From assembly GCA_028622995.1 (NCBI GenBank), contig JAJQJQ010000014.1, forward strand, positions 2,604,001 to 2,668,000: a stretch of 64,000 nucleotides of DNA, read 5' to 3'. The notes under the pieces were generated by a model, which saw nothing but the letters and a program-made list of their open reading frames with translations, was not told the origin of the DNA and did no database searches. A program made the translations under genes and the position numbers. The stretch is from Panagrolaimus kolymaensis. Its lineage: Eukaryota; Nematoda; Chromadorea; Rhabditida; Panagrolaimidae. This document shows positions 46,747-58,120 of the stretch, one piece after another. Position 1 is the first letter of the stretch, and the number at the start of each line of letters is the position of its first letter.

Positions 46747-48739
46747 TTATTGTAACTTTGGTTTGTCCCGAAGTGCTTTGTTACAACAGAACCAATAAAA
46801 AATTCGATAAAATATCCAAAAGATTAACGATAAAATAAGTAAAATCGCAAAACCTAATGGTACAAAAATATCTAAATTATAATATTCAATAAAAGAAACA
46901 TCAGGAAAAATGAAATTAAAATCATGTTTGATTGTGTAATCGGTCCATCGAAGGAGAAGTTCGGTTGAATTAAAAGGTCTTTCAAGGATTAGAGAACGAA
47001 AATTTTTAATAGATTTTAAATAGCTGAAATAAACAATAAAATTTAATTGAGAATATTTTTTGGCAGCACTTTTTACCTTTCATTTTCCAAAGTTTTATTT
47101 AATTTTAGTGTAAGCATTTCAGCGGAAAACATGGATTTTGGTAAAAAAGTTCCAATATTTTTAAATTCAACCAGCCTTGAATTTCTTAAATGATCAGCAA
47201 ATAATGGAATACATATCATAGGAGTCATTGTTAAAATAGCTTCTTGCAAACCATTAAAGCCACAATGGGAAATAAAAGCTACCGTTTTATTGTTGGCTAA
47301 TAAACTGGTTTGTGGAATCCATTTTTTTGTTAAAACATTTTTAGGTAATGTTATACTTGTTGAATCATCAAATTGCCATACAAAATTAATATTTTCATTT
47401 ACTTTGAAAAAATTTACAAATTCTTTTTTCCATTGTAATGGAAAATCTTTAGAATTTGCTATAGTACCAAAAGAAACAACAACAATGGGTTTTAGGGATT
47501 CTTCCACAAAAGTTTTAAATTCATCTTGAAGAGGCTTGGATGTATCCATTCCAATACTTCCAATGTTTATAACTGCAGGCGAAATAAAACGAGGATATTC
47601 CAAAACTTCAAAATCATTTACAAAAATAAGTTTAGATTTTCGAATTAAACTTTGAATGGATGGGAAATTGGGTCCAAATTGGTTTTGAATAAGTTGATTG
47701 TAACTTTGAAAATAAAACTTTGAAGCTATAAATGTAAATGCCGCAGATAATGTAGCGTCTTTCCTTTCAACAAAAGTTAATTGATTTGTTGTATTGGAAA
47801 ATAAAGCTAAAAAAAAAAGATTGGGTTTTATCGAACTTTTTTTCTCAAATATTAATTTACCTGGTACAGAACTTGGAGGGCTTGGAATGCCAAAGCATCG
47901 AAAAACTTGTTCAACAACTGGTGAACTCATAGTATACATCCATTTAAGAACTTTGGCATGATGCATTACAGCAAAAGGGCATATATCATATGAATGTAAT
48001 TTAAACACAACATCAAATTTTTCTTTTTCTATATCTTTCAAAAACTTTTCATCATTTAATAAAACTGTAAAATTAAATATTTAAAAAAATATAAAGATAT
48101 TAAATTCAGTTTTTTACCCTTGCATCCACCCAAAAATAATTCATTAAATTGTTTACTCATTTCCCAAAGCAATTTCCAACTTGATTTTCCATAAATTAGT
48201 TGATTTTCAAGATCAGCAAATTTATCAAATTCAATAGAAGAATTAAAAATTTGAAAATAAATTTCACGAACTTCAGGAATTGGGTTTTTAAAGGCTCGAG
48301 TTTTGGGATTGAATTCGGATCGAATCATTACAATTTCATGATGCTTTGAAAGAACTTCAGCAAGTCGATATCCAAATACCAACTAAAAAAAGTAAGTAAA
48401 ATTACTAATGGCTTTTAAAAAAAATATAATAAGCTTTTTAAATAGTTATTTGGCAAAAAAAAAAAATTAAGCTCAAACTACAAAATTTTAATTTTAAAAA
48501 TTTAATTATTTTCCAATGTAATTTTTATTTGTAAATTCATTTAACTGTATTAAAAAATGTTAAAGATTAAAAATAAATTAATTTTCGTGAACTCTTTATT
48601 ATTTATTGACTATGATCAAAATTTATTTTGTTATAAAGCAACTTACTTGACTATTATGGAATGCTGAAACAAATATCCCAATTTTTCCAGCATTTATAAT
48701 ATTAAAAAATAAAACTATTAAAAATATACTTAATTTCAT
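46747..48739 (-). CDS. UDP-glycosyltransferase (UGT1/2-like)
   Basis: Exons 48739-48647, 48382-48118, 48064-47861, 47806-47077 and 47023-46747 join in phase to 522 residues, the normal family length. It opens with a signal peptide (MKLSIFLIVLFFNIINAG). The donor-sugar signature is clear: WIPQTSLLANNKTVAFISHCGFNGLQEA, then PLFADHLRNS (DQ in most members is DH here). A C-terminal membrane anchor (FVPLGFAILLILSLIFWIFY) with a basic cytosolic tail follows. It probably conjugates lipophilic small molecules in the ER lumen. One intron of 54 bases (47807-47860) is in frame and could be mistaken for coding; it is bounded by GTAAAT and TTTTAG. Confidence 0.93.
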
Positions 48740-48829
48740 TGTCCAACCAAACAAAAAATATTCAAAAAGTTTTTTATGTTTGTTTTTTTAGTATTTATCG
48801 TGCAACGGTTATTTTTTGTTCATGTTTTT

Positions 48830-49080
48830 GTTTTTTCTCATAACTCGAAAAAATTACGCGATAGAAACAAAAAAGAAAGAAGATAGGATAGTCTTTCATT
48901 CCAATTGACGATAACAAAGTTTTTTTTAAATAAAAAACTTTAAAAGCACGCTTGTTTGTAGAATTGAGTGTATTGATGATAAATATTTACTTAAAAAATT
49001 TTTTTTTATTTTTTATCGTGAAATAATTTTTAAAATGAAATCATTTGATCAAGAAAGACTTTATTTTTTCTTATTCTTAT
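48830..49080 (+). repeat. Dispersed gene-upstream repeat, copy 3 (diverged)
   Basis: Shares TTACGCGATAGAAA, TAGTCTTTCATTCCAATTGA, TAAAAGCACGC, GAGTGTATTGATGA and TTTTATCGTGAAAT blocks in the same order as copy 2. It lies just upstream of the minus-strand UGT. Confidence 0.6.
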
Positions 49081-49692
49081 CAGCGAAGTAAAAGTCTACA
49101 AATATTTTTTCTTTTCATGTGACAGGTAATTAAAGCATACATATATGCTTTTTAAAAAAGGGATAATGTAAAAAAATTTATTCTGTAAAAATAGAAAAAC
49201 TCTTTTTATTATGCAATTAAACTCTTTGTAAATACATATTTTTTAAATATTTTTTAAAACAGCTTTGAAAACGTCATTTTTGGGTTTACAAACTTTTTAT
49301 GTAATGATTCTTCATTTGTTTTTAGAACAAAGGTTCAATATATATCAATCTGCAACAATCAAAAAAAGAATGGAATCAATGAAAACAAAATAACAGATAC
49401 TTAAGGTGGTTTTGGAAAGGAATAAAAAAGTTTATTTATTTCAATGTAAAAGAAAGAAAAAGTTCAAGGTTTAATAGACGTCAAGTAAAAAATGTAACCT
49501 GTTTTATTATTGGGAAGGAAAAACAATTTGTTGAAGATAAAATCTAAAAAAGTCAATATTTTCTTTCAAGTTTAAAAACACCTTTTGTGTTTATTTGTGA
49601 AACCAATTTATTTTTATTCAAGTTTATTAAAAAACCTTTCCAAACGTGTGCTTTTTTTGTTGTTGAATTTATTTTAAATTCTTATTTTTTGA
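49081..49692. other. Intergenic region upstream of K2P gene
   Basis: No exon is recognised; AT-rich, with the K2P promoter presumably here. Confidence 0.4.
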
Positions 49693-51217
49693 ATGAAAGA
49701 TTTTTTTGTGTCTACGAATACTCAAACATGGCCAAAATCCCAAACGCCACCAAAAATTATTCACGATACTCAAAATATAGTGCTTGTTGCTTCAATGGTT
49801 GCAGCGATGAAGCAAGCGACTCAAAAAAATGACTACGAAAAAGTTTTTGAATTAGTTGAAACTTTTCAAAATGCTTTGACTTTGCCGCCACCCAATAATG
49901 AAACCCAGCAGCGTCCTTCATTGGCAAGGTTGAGTACAATTTCAGAAGAACCACATTTTGATTCTATGATTTTATCAGAAGCAACTTCGTCGCCAACTAT
50001 TAGAACCAAAACTTCGATAAGTTATATTCAAACGAAAAATGAAAGTGGAAATGTTATCAGTTCACCAGTAATAGTTCAAGAAGAAGTTGAAAGTGAAGAA
50101 GATGAACCGGTAAGTAAATAAAAGCTATATTTACAAGAGACATATTTAGCAAGCTATCAAGGTTTTTTATAAAATATAGGGCTGTTTGATTGATAGCTTT
50201 TTGATATAAAAATAGGATCCCTTAAGTTTTAGCCCTGCATAAAAGCTTTGAGATATAGATCTTCTTTTTTAAGGTTAGAAAAACTCATACATCGAGAGAA
50301 AAAGATTTTGTTTTATCCAAGATTCATCTATTTTGTAGAAAAGCGATGTGTTTAGAAGAAAGAAAAAAATAAATGAAAGAGATTTTTATAAAACTCAATC
50401 AATTTTTTGACAAAAGTATCCAAGCACTTGCTCCAAAAGAATTATGGTTTTTTATCTTAAAAAAAGCGGGCGCTTTCGTTTGAATGCTCTAATTTTAATA
50501 AATAAGCACAAAAAATTGAACTTTTTTGGTTTTTACCCTTTTTTTCAGCTCTGGATCAACATAGTTCCACACATTTGTCTCACATTTCTCTGCATACTTT
50601 ACATGTCACTTGGAGCGTTGATGTTTAAATATCTCGATCCTCATATTGAGAAACATCCTTATCACACCTGTTTACTACTGAGCTTCCAAATATGTTTCAC
50701 AATAGATTGGGGAAATTTGCCTGAAGAAGCAGAATTAACTAAACTTTTATGCATTCCTTTTGCAACTCTTGGAATTCCATTGACTTTTGCAACCCTTTCA
50801 AATTATGGAAGATTTTTGGCACATGGTTACTGTATTTATGGATTTTTTTCAAATACCAAACCTAAAATAAATCTCGAACAACAGCGAAAACAAATTCCTA
50901 TTCGAAGTGCATTCAATTTATTGGTGATTCATCAATTTATTGGCATAGTGCTTTTTAATACTGTTTACGGGAAATTAGGAGCTGTAAAAGCTTGGTATTT
51001 TATTTGGTCAACTATCACAATGATAAGTTTAGGAGAAATTCCTTTCCACCCAACAAATTTATGGCAAACGATAGTTATCATGCTATATTTCGCTGTGGGA
51101 AATATTATCATCCAAGCCATATTGATTTCAATTTGCTACCAAATTCAATCCATTTTCTTGATATATTTAAAGTTTTATTTATTTAAATTTCATGTGGTTT
51201 TAAAATCGAAGCTTTAA
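49693..51217 (+). CDS. TWK/K2P-type potassium-channel-like protein with non-canonical pores
   Basis: Two exons (49693-50109 and 50549-51217) join in phase to about 361 residues. The first encodes a Ser/Thr-rich cytosolic N-terminus of 139 residues. The second has TM1 (HICLTFLCILYMSLGALMF), a pore-1 region, TM2 with the TWK signature FATLGIPLTFATLSNYGRFLA, then TM3, pore-2 and TM4. The pore filters are unusual: pore 1 reads FTIDWGN where TIGYGN is expected, and pore 2 reads TMISLGE where TIGFGD is expected. Topology and the GIPLT hallmark assign the family; whether it conducts K+ is doubtful. The second intron position and 3' end are simple readthrough to TAA, which is the least certain part. 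Confidence 0.75.
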
Positions 51218-51715
51218 AACCATGTTTTTGTTCGAATAAATTTTTTTTTAAAATCATGATGCTTGAAAATTTTATTTATAACTTTATTGCTAATTCAATT
51301 TTTTATTTGTGCAACATTTTGCAGGAAAAAAATATAAAAAATTCTTTATAAGGTTTTATAAAAATAAATAAACAACAAAAAATTTGATTTAAATTTAAGG
51401 CTACATAGATGGCGTTTTTGTTTTTAATGTATGTATTTTCAAAAAAAGCAAACAAATAAAGAAAGAAAAATAAATAAAATTAAAATTATTTTGCAAATGG
51501 AAAAAACAAAATAAAATAAATTTAATTATTTTATTTACAAATATTAACTCATTTTTTAAATCAAATATGAGTGAAAAAAAATTCTCCTCTTTCAGCATTG
51601 AAATTTTCAAAACAACAAAAAAAAACAAATACTTTAAATAAATTTTTCTATAAACCGGTCATTTTTTGTTGTTACATAAAAAAGTGCGCCACCAATTTTT
51701 GCACCCAACAAAAAA
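51218..51715. other. Intergenic region before chemoreceptor array
   Basis: AT-rich 3' region of the K2P gene and presumed promoter of chemoreceptor copy A1. Nothing else is recognised. Confidence 0.4.
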
Positions 51716-54700
51716 ATGTCAGAAATATTAATACCATCTTCAACCGAATCATCTTTAAGTACAACTATTGCATCCATATTATTGACGACGACAAGTACTG
51801 TGACCATGATTAAAAATGCTCCCGCTGCATTGGAAATCATTAATCCCCTAGCAATTTATTTATTTTATTTATTTTATTTATTTTATTTATTATCTTTTAT
51901 CTGTCTCGAAGGACGAAAGATTCTAACAAACGACACCACGAATCATACAAAGCAATGACATTGAGACGTTGGAAATTTTTTTCTTGAGTATGTTTCATAA
52001 TGTCATCAATCCAGCGAGTTGGAGGACGTCCAAGAGGTCTCTTGCCAGCAGGTTTCCATTCAGTCAGTAAACGATTCCATCGATTGTCAGGAAGCAGCAG
52101 GAGTTTACGAAGATAATTCCATTTTCTTTTTCTTGCTTGATGAACGAAATCATTGAGACCAGTTCTTTCACGAAGCCATTCACGAGGATGTTGATCGATT
52201 AATTTCACGTTTAGCATTCTTCTTTCCATTCTTCGTTGAGCTACAGCAAGACGATCTTCTTCAGATTTGGTCAAAGCCCAGGTTTCACATCCATACAATA
52301 TGGCAGGAAGCACACATTGATGAAGATATTTTCTTTTCAAGTTCATTGGGACTCTTCTTGACATCAGCAAATTCTTCGCTTTGTAGAAAGAGCTCCATCC
52401 GGCAGATATTCTTCGAGAGATTTCTTTGTTGAATCGTTTTGGTTTTGAAGGCCAATAGATCAGTTGACCGAGATATATAAATTCATTTACCAATTCAACT
52501 TGTAGATCATCAAGAAGTAAAGTTCCATCAGGAGTATTCGCATTAGTCATCCACTTTGTTTTATCGACGTTGATTTCGAGTCCAACAGTAGCAGAAGTTC
52601 CAGCGACTTGGTTGAGCAAACATTGGAGACCTTCCAATGAATGAGAGCATAGCATGATGTCATCAGCAAAAGTGAGATATCCTAGTTTTTTTCCATTGAT
52701 GTTGATTCCAGCATTCCAGTTGACAAGATCAAGAGCAGTTTGAAGGGTAAGAGCAAAGAGGATAGGCGAGAGCGTATCTCCTTGTCTTACACCTTTTTGG
52801 ACATTGATGTTGATAGATGAAGAGCCAATATTTATACTTGATGTACCACCAGCATAGATCATTTTGATGATTTCAATTGTACCAGGATCAATACCAAATT
52901 TTTGAAGAGCATTCCATAGAGCAGAAAGTTCAATGGAGTCAAATGCTTTTTTGAAGTCAATAAAAACAACAAAAAGAGGCAAATTGAACTCACGACACTT
53001 TTCAAATAGTTGATTTGCGGTATGTATATGATCAATAGTTGAGTAACATCTTCGGAATCCAGCTTGTTGAGGAGGAAGAGCACCAGAAGTTTCAGCAGCA
53101 TCCATTACACGTTGAGTAAGTACTCGAGTCATCAGCTTATACAAGACAGGAAGTAGTGAAATAGGACGATAGTTTTCAATATTGTTTCTATTTCCTTTCT
53201 TGGGAAGCAAGATGGTTTTCGAATGAAGTAGTTCAGGAGGCAGATTGTTTCCGAGTAGTAATCCATTTAGAGCATCAGCAAGTCTTATAGCAAAACTTGA
53301 AATTGTTGTTTTGACAGCTTTTGATGGAATATTGTCGGCGCCAGGAGCAGTGTTAGCCTTCATTCGACGAGCAGCAGAGATAAGTTCATCAGGAGTAATT
53401 TCCGCAATTGAAACTTCTGGATCACGAACATGAACATAGTTCCCATCTCGAGATACATAGAGTTTTTCATAGAATTGAACGATGACATCCATGAGTTCAG
53501 CAACAGTTTCAGTGACAGTACCATCCGATCGAGTCAGTTGGACCATTTGATTCCGTCTTTGGATCATTTCAGAGCGACCACGTTTCAGTCGGTTGTCTTG
53601 GATAGCCCGTTCCATCACGTTTATATAATGACTAATGAGATCATTTTTAACGGATTTACGGACCAGTTTACAAAGTTCAGAATATTCTACAAGAGCATGA
53701 CGAGCATCAGTCAAACCATGTTTCATTTCACGACGTTGTTCCATAAGATCAAGAGTTGTTTGTGAGAGTCTAGAAAATAAAACAGGTTGATAAGAGCTTA
53801 CTTTTGAACTTGTTATGAGAGCAGATTTGATTTGTTCTAGTTCAACTTTAGGATTTGTAGCAGTTGGAAGTGTTTTCAGTTGTTCATTCATAGAGAAGAT
53901 GAGCAGCGATTTATCATAATCAGGAGTGACAAAGTTACATGGTTGAGAACGAGCATATTTCTTTATTGGAATGTTTATCATAGCACGAACCATACGATGA
54001 TCACTACCAGAGAATCTATTAAGCACTGTTACATCTTGAACGATTGATTTCTTTTTAGTGAGAATGTAGTCGATTTCTTTTGTTGTTTTTCCATTTGGTG
54101 AATGCCAGGTCCATCTTCGGTTTCGTCCTTTTTTGAAGTATGTGTTCATAAGGTACAGCTCATTTGATTCACAGAAGTTGTATAAGAGTTGACCATGTTC
54201 ATTTCGAGAGTCAAAAGAGAACTTACCGATATAGTTTTCACCAGCTTCACCAAGACCAGTCGACGCATTAAAATCACCAAGAATCAATTAATAAGTTACA
54301 CGACCAGAAAGAGCATCTTCAAGTTGAGAAAGGAACATTTCATATTCTTCTTCGCCACGTCCACTTTGAGGAGCATAGACTTGGGTAACCCGGAATGTCT
54401 TACCTCCACGAAGTTTGAAAAGGATTTGGATCAGTCGATCAAAAATGTATTTAACACCAATTATTTTCTTGTTAAGTTCAGGACAAATCAAAAGAGCAAC
54501 ACCAGAATAGCCAAAAACAGACTTACCACTATTGTACATGAAGTATCCAGATGAGAGTTGTTCACATGTTTGACCAATTTTCCATGTTTCAGCAAGACCA
54601 AGAATATCAAATTTCTTCAATTTTGAAAGTTCATTTTGAAACGATTGGAATCATTAAACATAATTCGAATAATTGGAGAAATATTATTTAGCATTGGAAT

Positions 54701-55502
54701 TTTTTTCAATCTCACTTTTGTTATTGCATTTATCGCAACATTTATGAAATCAAAAAGTGAAGTTCGAGTACCATTTTTTATTTTAGTTGTTGCTACAACC
54801 ATTGTAATAGTTTATGCGTATATTATAAGATTTTTACAGTTTTTTCCTAAAATTTATCCTCAATGGTTTGGAATTGTTTATGAAATGACGAATGTCTTAA
54901 CTATGAAATTTCATGGAATTGTAATTTTAGCTATGGCTTTAAATCGATTTACTGCCCTTGTTTTACCATTAAAACATCATAAGGTAAATTTACATTTAAA
55001 TAATTTTGTTGGTAGTTTTTATACTCAAAGAAATTTTTAGATTTGGAGATGGGGAAACTTTAATAAACTTTTTGTTTTTCTTTGTTTTTGGCCTTTGGTT
55101 CCTAATTTACCCCTCGCACATTTATTTTATTGTTATTGGAGAACAGATCGAGATGATGGATACTGTAGAGCCAATTTTATAGGAACTCATAGATATGTTG
55201 AAATGGTTAACATAATTACTCCATTAATAGCATTTGTTTTGAATTTAATTGCTTTCAAACAAATTCGCGCTAAAAATTTGTCTTATTCTCAATGTTAAAA
55301 ACATGAAATAGTTTTAAAAATTTTCTCCAGTCTCTAAAGGAATTTTGACTTTCTAAAAAGTCGTTTTTATGTAAGCCTTTAATATAAAAACAATTTCAGC
55401 ACAATTATTCGGAAATGTTACTTTGAGTTCTATGGCATCAATATTTTGCTTCAAAAAATCAAAACAAATAATTCTATTGCGTTATCCTCGACAGTATTAT
55501 AA
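51716..55502 (+). pseudogene. Chemoreceptor family A, copy A1, split by an RTE insertion
   Basis: Exon 1 starts at 51716 (MSEILIPSSTESSL, like MSDFLSTVSSL in copy A2) and runs to the RTE insertion. Coding resumes at 54658 with IIRIIGEILFSIGIFFNL and continues to 54983 (NRFTALVLPLKHHK). Exon 2 begins at 55041 but stops at 55298, lacking the part that encodes the later TM segments in A2. The homologue of the last exon is present at 55400-55502 (STIIRKCYFEFYGIN). The exon that carries TM6-7 in A2 is gone. The gene therefore has an insertion, a deletion and an early stop, and is a clear pseudogene of an otherwise 7TM serpentine receptor. Confidence 0.85.
51844..54643 (-). mobile_element. RTE-clade non-LTR retrotransposon, 5' truncated
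   Basis: On the minus strand a single frame runs from the truncated 5' end (54643) through an AP endonuclease (LGLAETW, ILGDFNA, SDHR) and a reverse transcriptase (NYRPISLLPVLYK, FIDFKKAFDSI, GVRQGDTLSPILF and FADDIML). The C-terminal region has LYGCETWAL and GRPPTRWIDDI, typical of RTE elements. One in-frame TAA at 54288-54290 separates two open stretches (54620-54291 and 54287-51897). The 3' end is a short (ATAAA)n-type tail at about 51850-51893. It is flanked by a near-duplicate of ATTGGAAATCATTAA (51829-51843 and 54644-54657). The stop and 5' truncation make it inactive; the rest of the RT frame is open, so it is young. Confidence 0.93.
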
Positions 55503-56227
55503 AACATTTTGCTACAACTTTCTATATTTAAGTGTTTGAGGTTTTGATACCCTAAATATCACAAAATCAAAAAAAAATTACAGTATAAAATTTTTAGCCA
55601 CCTACACTTTTTAATTAATACAGTAAATAAATTAAATTGTGTCATTAATATTTTGTTGAATATTGATACCCAATTTTTTTCCAAGCCATTTGCAAATTAC
55701 TTAAAAATTATTATATTACTTATTTATTTTTTAGTGGAATTTTTTCGCTCCCTCTCTTTTTTATTATCCAAAAATAAAATCTCAAAACAAGAAAACAAAC
55801 TAAATACATACATGGAAATAAATGACTTTAAGAAATTATTTGGTCGTAAATTTAATATGGTACCTTTAAAAAAGAAAGAAAAGTGTATGTTATTAAGTTA
55901 GATCATGAGTTTACTTTGGTTAATTTCATAAAAAATAACGACACTTAAATTATAAACATATTATTAATATTAATTTTGCAAGATGAAAGAAAAAACAAGC
56001 TAAAAAAATAAGTAAATAAATTTTAAAAATTTGGTTAAGTCTGTCTTGTCTCTATTATTAAATTTTCCAAGATAAATGTTATTATTTATTGGGTGGATAA
56101 GGGCAGTATAAATAATCTTACCTTTTTTAGTAATTTATTTTAAATTTTGCGAAAATAAAATTTATTTTCTCCTGAAAATACAGTCTTTTTTTTAGCTGCA
56201 AGGAATCTTCAAAAACTTACGCTTAAA

Positions 56228-57589
56228 ATGTCTGACTTCTTATCTACAGTATCCTCTCTAACAATGGCGCCTATAGCTTTATTGGAGTCCACCACAACAT
56301 TCTCTTTTACCACCACACCTGTAAGCCCTTTAGAATTTTCTACAACATTACCTCTGAGGACTACAACGAAAATAGCTTCATTGTCTATCAAAAACCCTCC
56401 TGCAATTTATGAAGTAGTTCGAATAACGATGGAAATATTTTATGGAATTTCAATATTTTTTAAAATTACTTTTATTATTGCTTTTTTGGCTGCATTTTTT
56501 AAACCTAAAAGTGAAGTTCGAGTTCCATTTTTTATTTTAAATGTTGTTACATCCATTGTTAGAGTGTATCCATATTTTATTAGATTTATATATTTTTATA
56601 TTAAACCTTTACCTGATTGGTTTTCAACTGTATATGAATTATCAAATAATTTAAGTATGCAATTTCATGGAATTGTTATTTTAGCTTTAGCTCTTAATCG
56701 AGCTTCAGCTCTTGTTTTACCATTAAAGCATAATAAGGTAAATTTAAAATTTACATAATTTTGTTGGTAGTTTTTATACTCAAAGAAATTTTTAGATTTG
56801 GAGATGGCGTAATTTTAATGTATTTTTTGTTTTCCTCTGTTTTTGGCCTTTAGTTCCCAATTTAGCTATAGCACATTTATTTTATTGTTATTGGAAAATT
56901 GATCGAGATGATGGATACTGTAGAGCCAATTTTATTGGCACCCAAAAATACGTTCAATGTTTGAACTTAATTATACCGTTTATCGCTTTTATATTTAATA
57001 TGATGGCCGCGTATCAAATTTATAAAAAAAACAAGTCTCATAGTCCTCAATCATCGAAACAAAGGACCGAAATGAAATTATTGTATCAATCCATTTATTC
57101 AACCATTACTTTTACAATATGGGTATTTTTAACTCTTTTTACAAATCAATTGACTCCAATGTTAGTAATATTTTTTTAAGTTTGTTATTAAGTTTGTTGG
57201 CAAGAAAACAATTTCAGAATTCGAGCCATGTCAAATTTCGATGATCAACAATCTTTATTAATCGTTCGAAGTTTCTTTAATCAATCTATCACTTTATTTT
57301 CAATACTTTATTTTGAAGGCGGCTTAATTTTATTAATTAAATTTAGGTATGTTTTTGATATATCATAAAAATTGAGGAAACATCTTTGAAGAAGAAGGGA
57401 TTTTAATTTTCACGAAGTGGATGAACAATTTTTTTCCTTACATTTTTTTTGTATACTTTCTTATGATCAAATTTTTTTAGCACTATAATTCGAAAAATGT
57501 ACTTCAATTTTTATGGCATCAACAAAATAATCCAAAAATTAAACACCAATAATTCTTCAGTTACTGCATCTTCGACAGTCATCATATAA
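56228..57589 (+). CDS. Serpentine chemoreceptor family A, copy A2 (intact)
   Basis: Exons 56228-56737, 56806-57160, 57218-57346 and 57481-57589 join in phase to about 366 residues ending at TAA. An extracellular Ser/Thr-rich N-terminus of about 60 residues precedes seven hydrophobic segments. NRASALVLPLKHNKIWRW at the TM3 end resembles the Srg-superfamily (srv/sru-type) chemoreceptors of nematodes, where this replaces DRY. The second extracellular loop has two Cys (CYWKIDRDDGYC). The fourth exon encodes STIIRKMYFNFYG and a Ser/Thr tail. It is the only complete member of the three A copies here and lies upstream of an intact family-B gene in the same orientation. Confidence 0.85.
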
Positions 57590-58120
57590 AACAATATATG
57601 CAATAATAATTATGTTATTTCTATAGAAAAAACATGTTTTTGAGTGTTGTTAATTTTTTTTTCGATAAAAAAACTAATAAAAAATTATTTACATTTCTCA
57701 TACTCATACAAACTTTTTGGTAATTTTAACACATGATACCTTGAAATTTAGCTTTTAAAAATAAAGAAAATTAGATATTCTGTTATTTATTTTTGAAGCA
57801 TTCAAATGAAAATAATTTTATGGGCATTTATGTAATGCACTCGAGGAAAAATTAACTTTCGAGAAATGAAAATTACATTAAATTTAAATGTGTCCCATAA
57901 ATCCCATAAAAATCACGCTGGTTGTAAACAAATTAAAGTATATATTTTATAGAAATTTATTCCAAACTACACACTTTTGTGGTGGGCTACTAACAAAATT
58001 ATCTGAGCCTCAATAAAAAAGGAGAAAAATAATTTTCTTAAATTCATTTTTGTTAAAAAACTTTATATCTCAACATTTGATAACTTGTTCTTTTTTTTTT
58101 ATTTAATAGAAACAAAAAAA
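57590..58120. other. Intergenic region with conserved block upstream of B1
   Basis: The 3' region of A2 followed by the conserved block at 57814-58013. No exon is seen. Confidence 0.5.
57814..58013 (+). promoter_or_regulatory. Conserved upstream block of family-B genes, copy 1
   Basis: This block recurs almost unchanged at 61631-61829. It contains TGTCCCATAAATCCCATAAA, AATCACGCTGGTTGTAAAC and CTACACACTTTTGTGGTG, and ends GAGCCTCAA. It lies about 110 bases before the B1 start. High identity in non-coding DNA suggests a shared promoter or enhancer, or simply recent duplication. Confidence 0.5.

Noticed and set aside
47807..47860. In-frame 18-residue insertion in the UGT
   Set aside because: It has GTAAAT and TTTTAG borders, and removing it restores the family sequence PSSVPALFSN; it is an intron.
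51634..51840. Minus-strand 68-residue frame with a hydrophobic start
   Set aside because: It overlaps exon 1 of chemoreceptor A1 on the plus strand, which has family support; the minus frame is a shadow.
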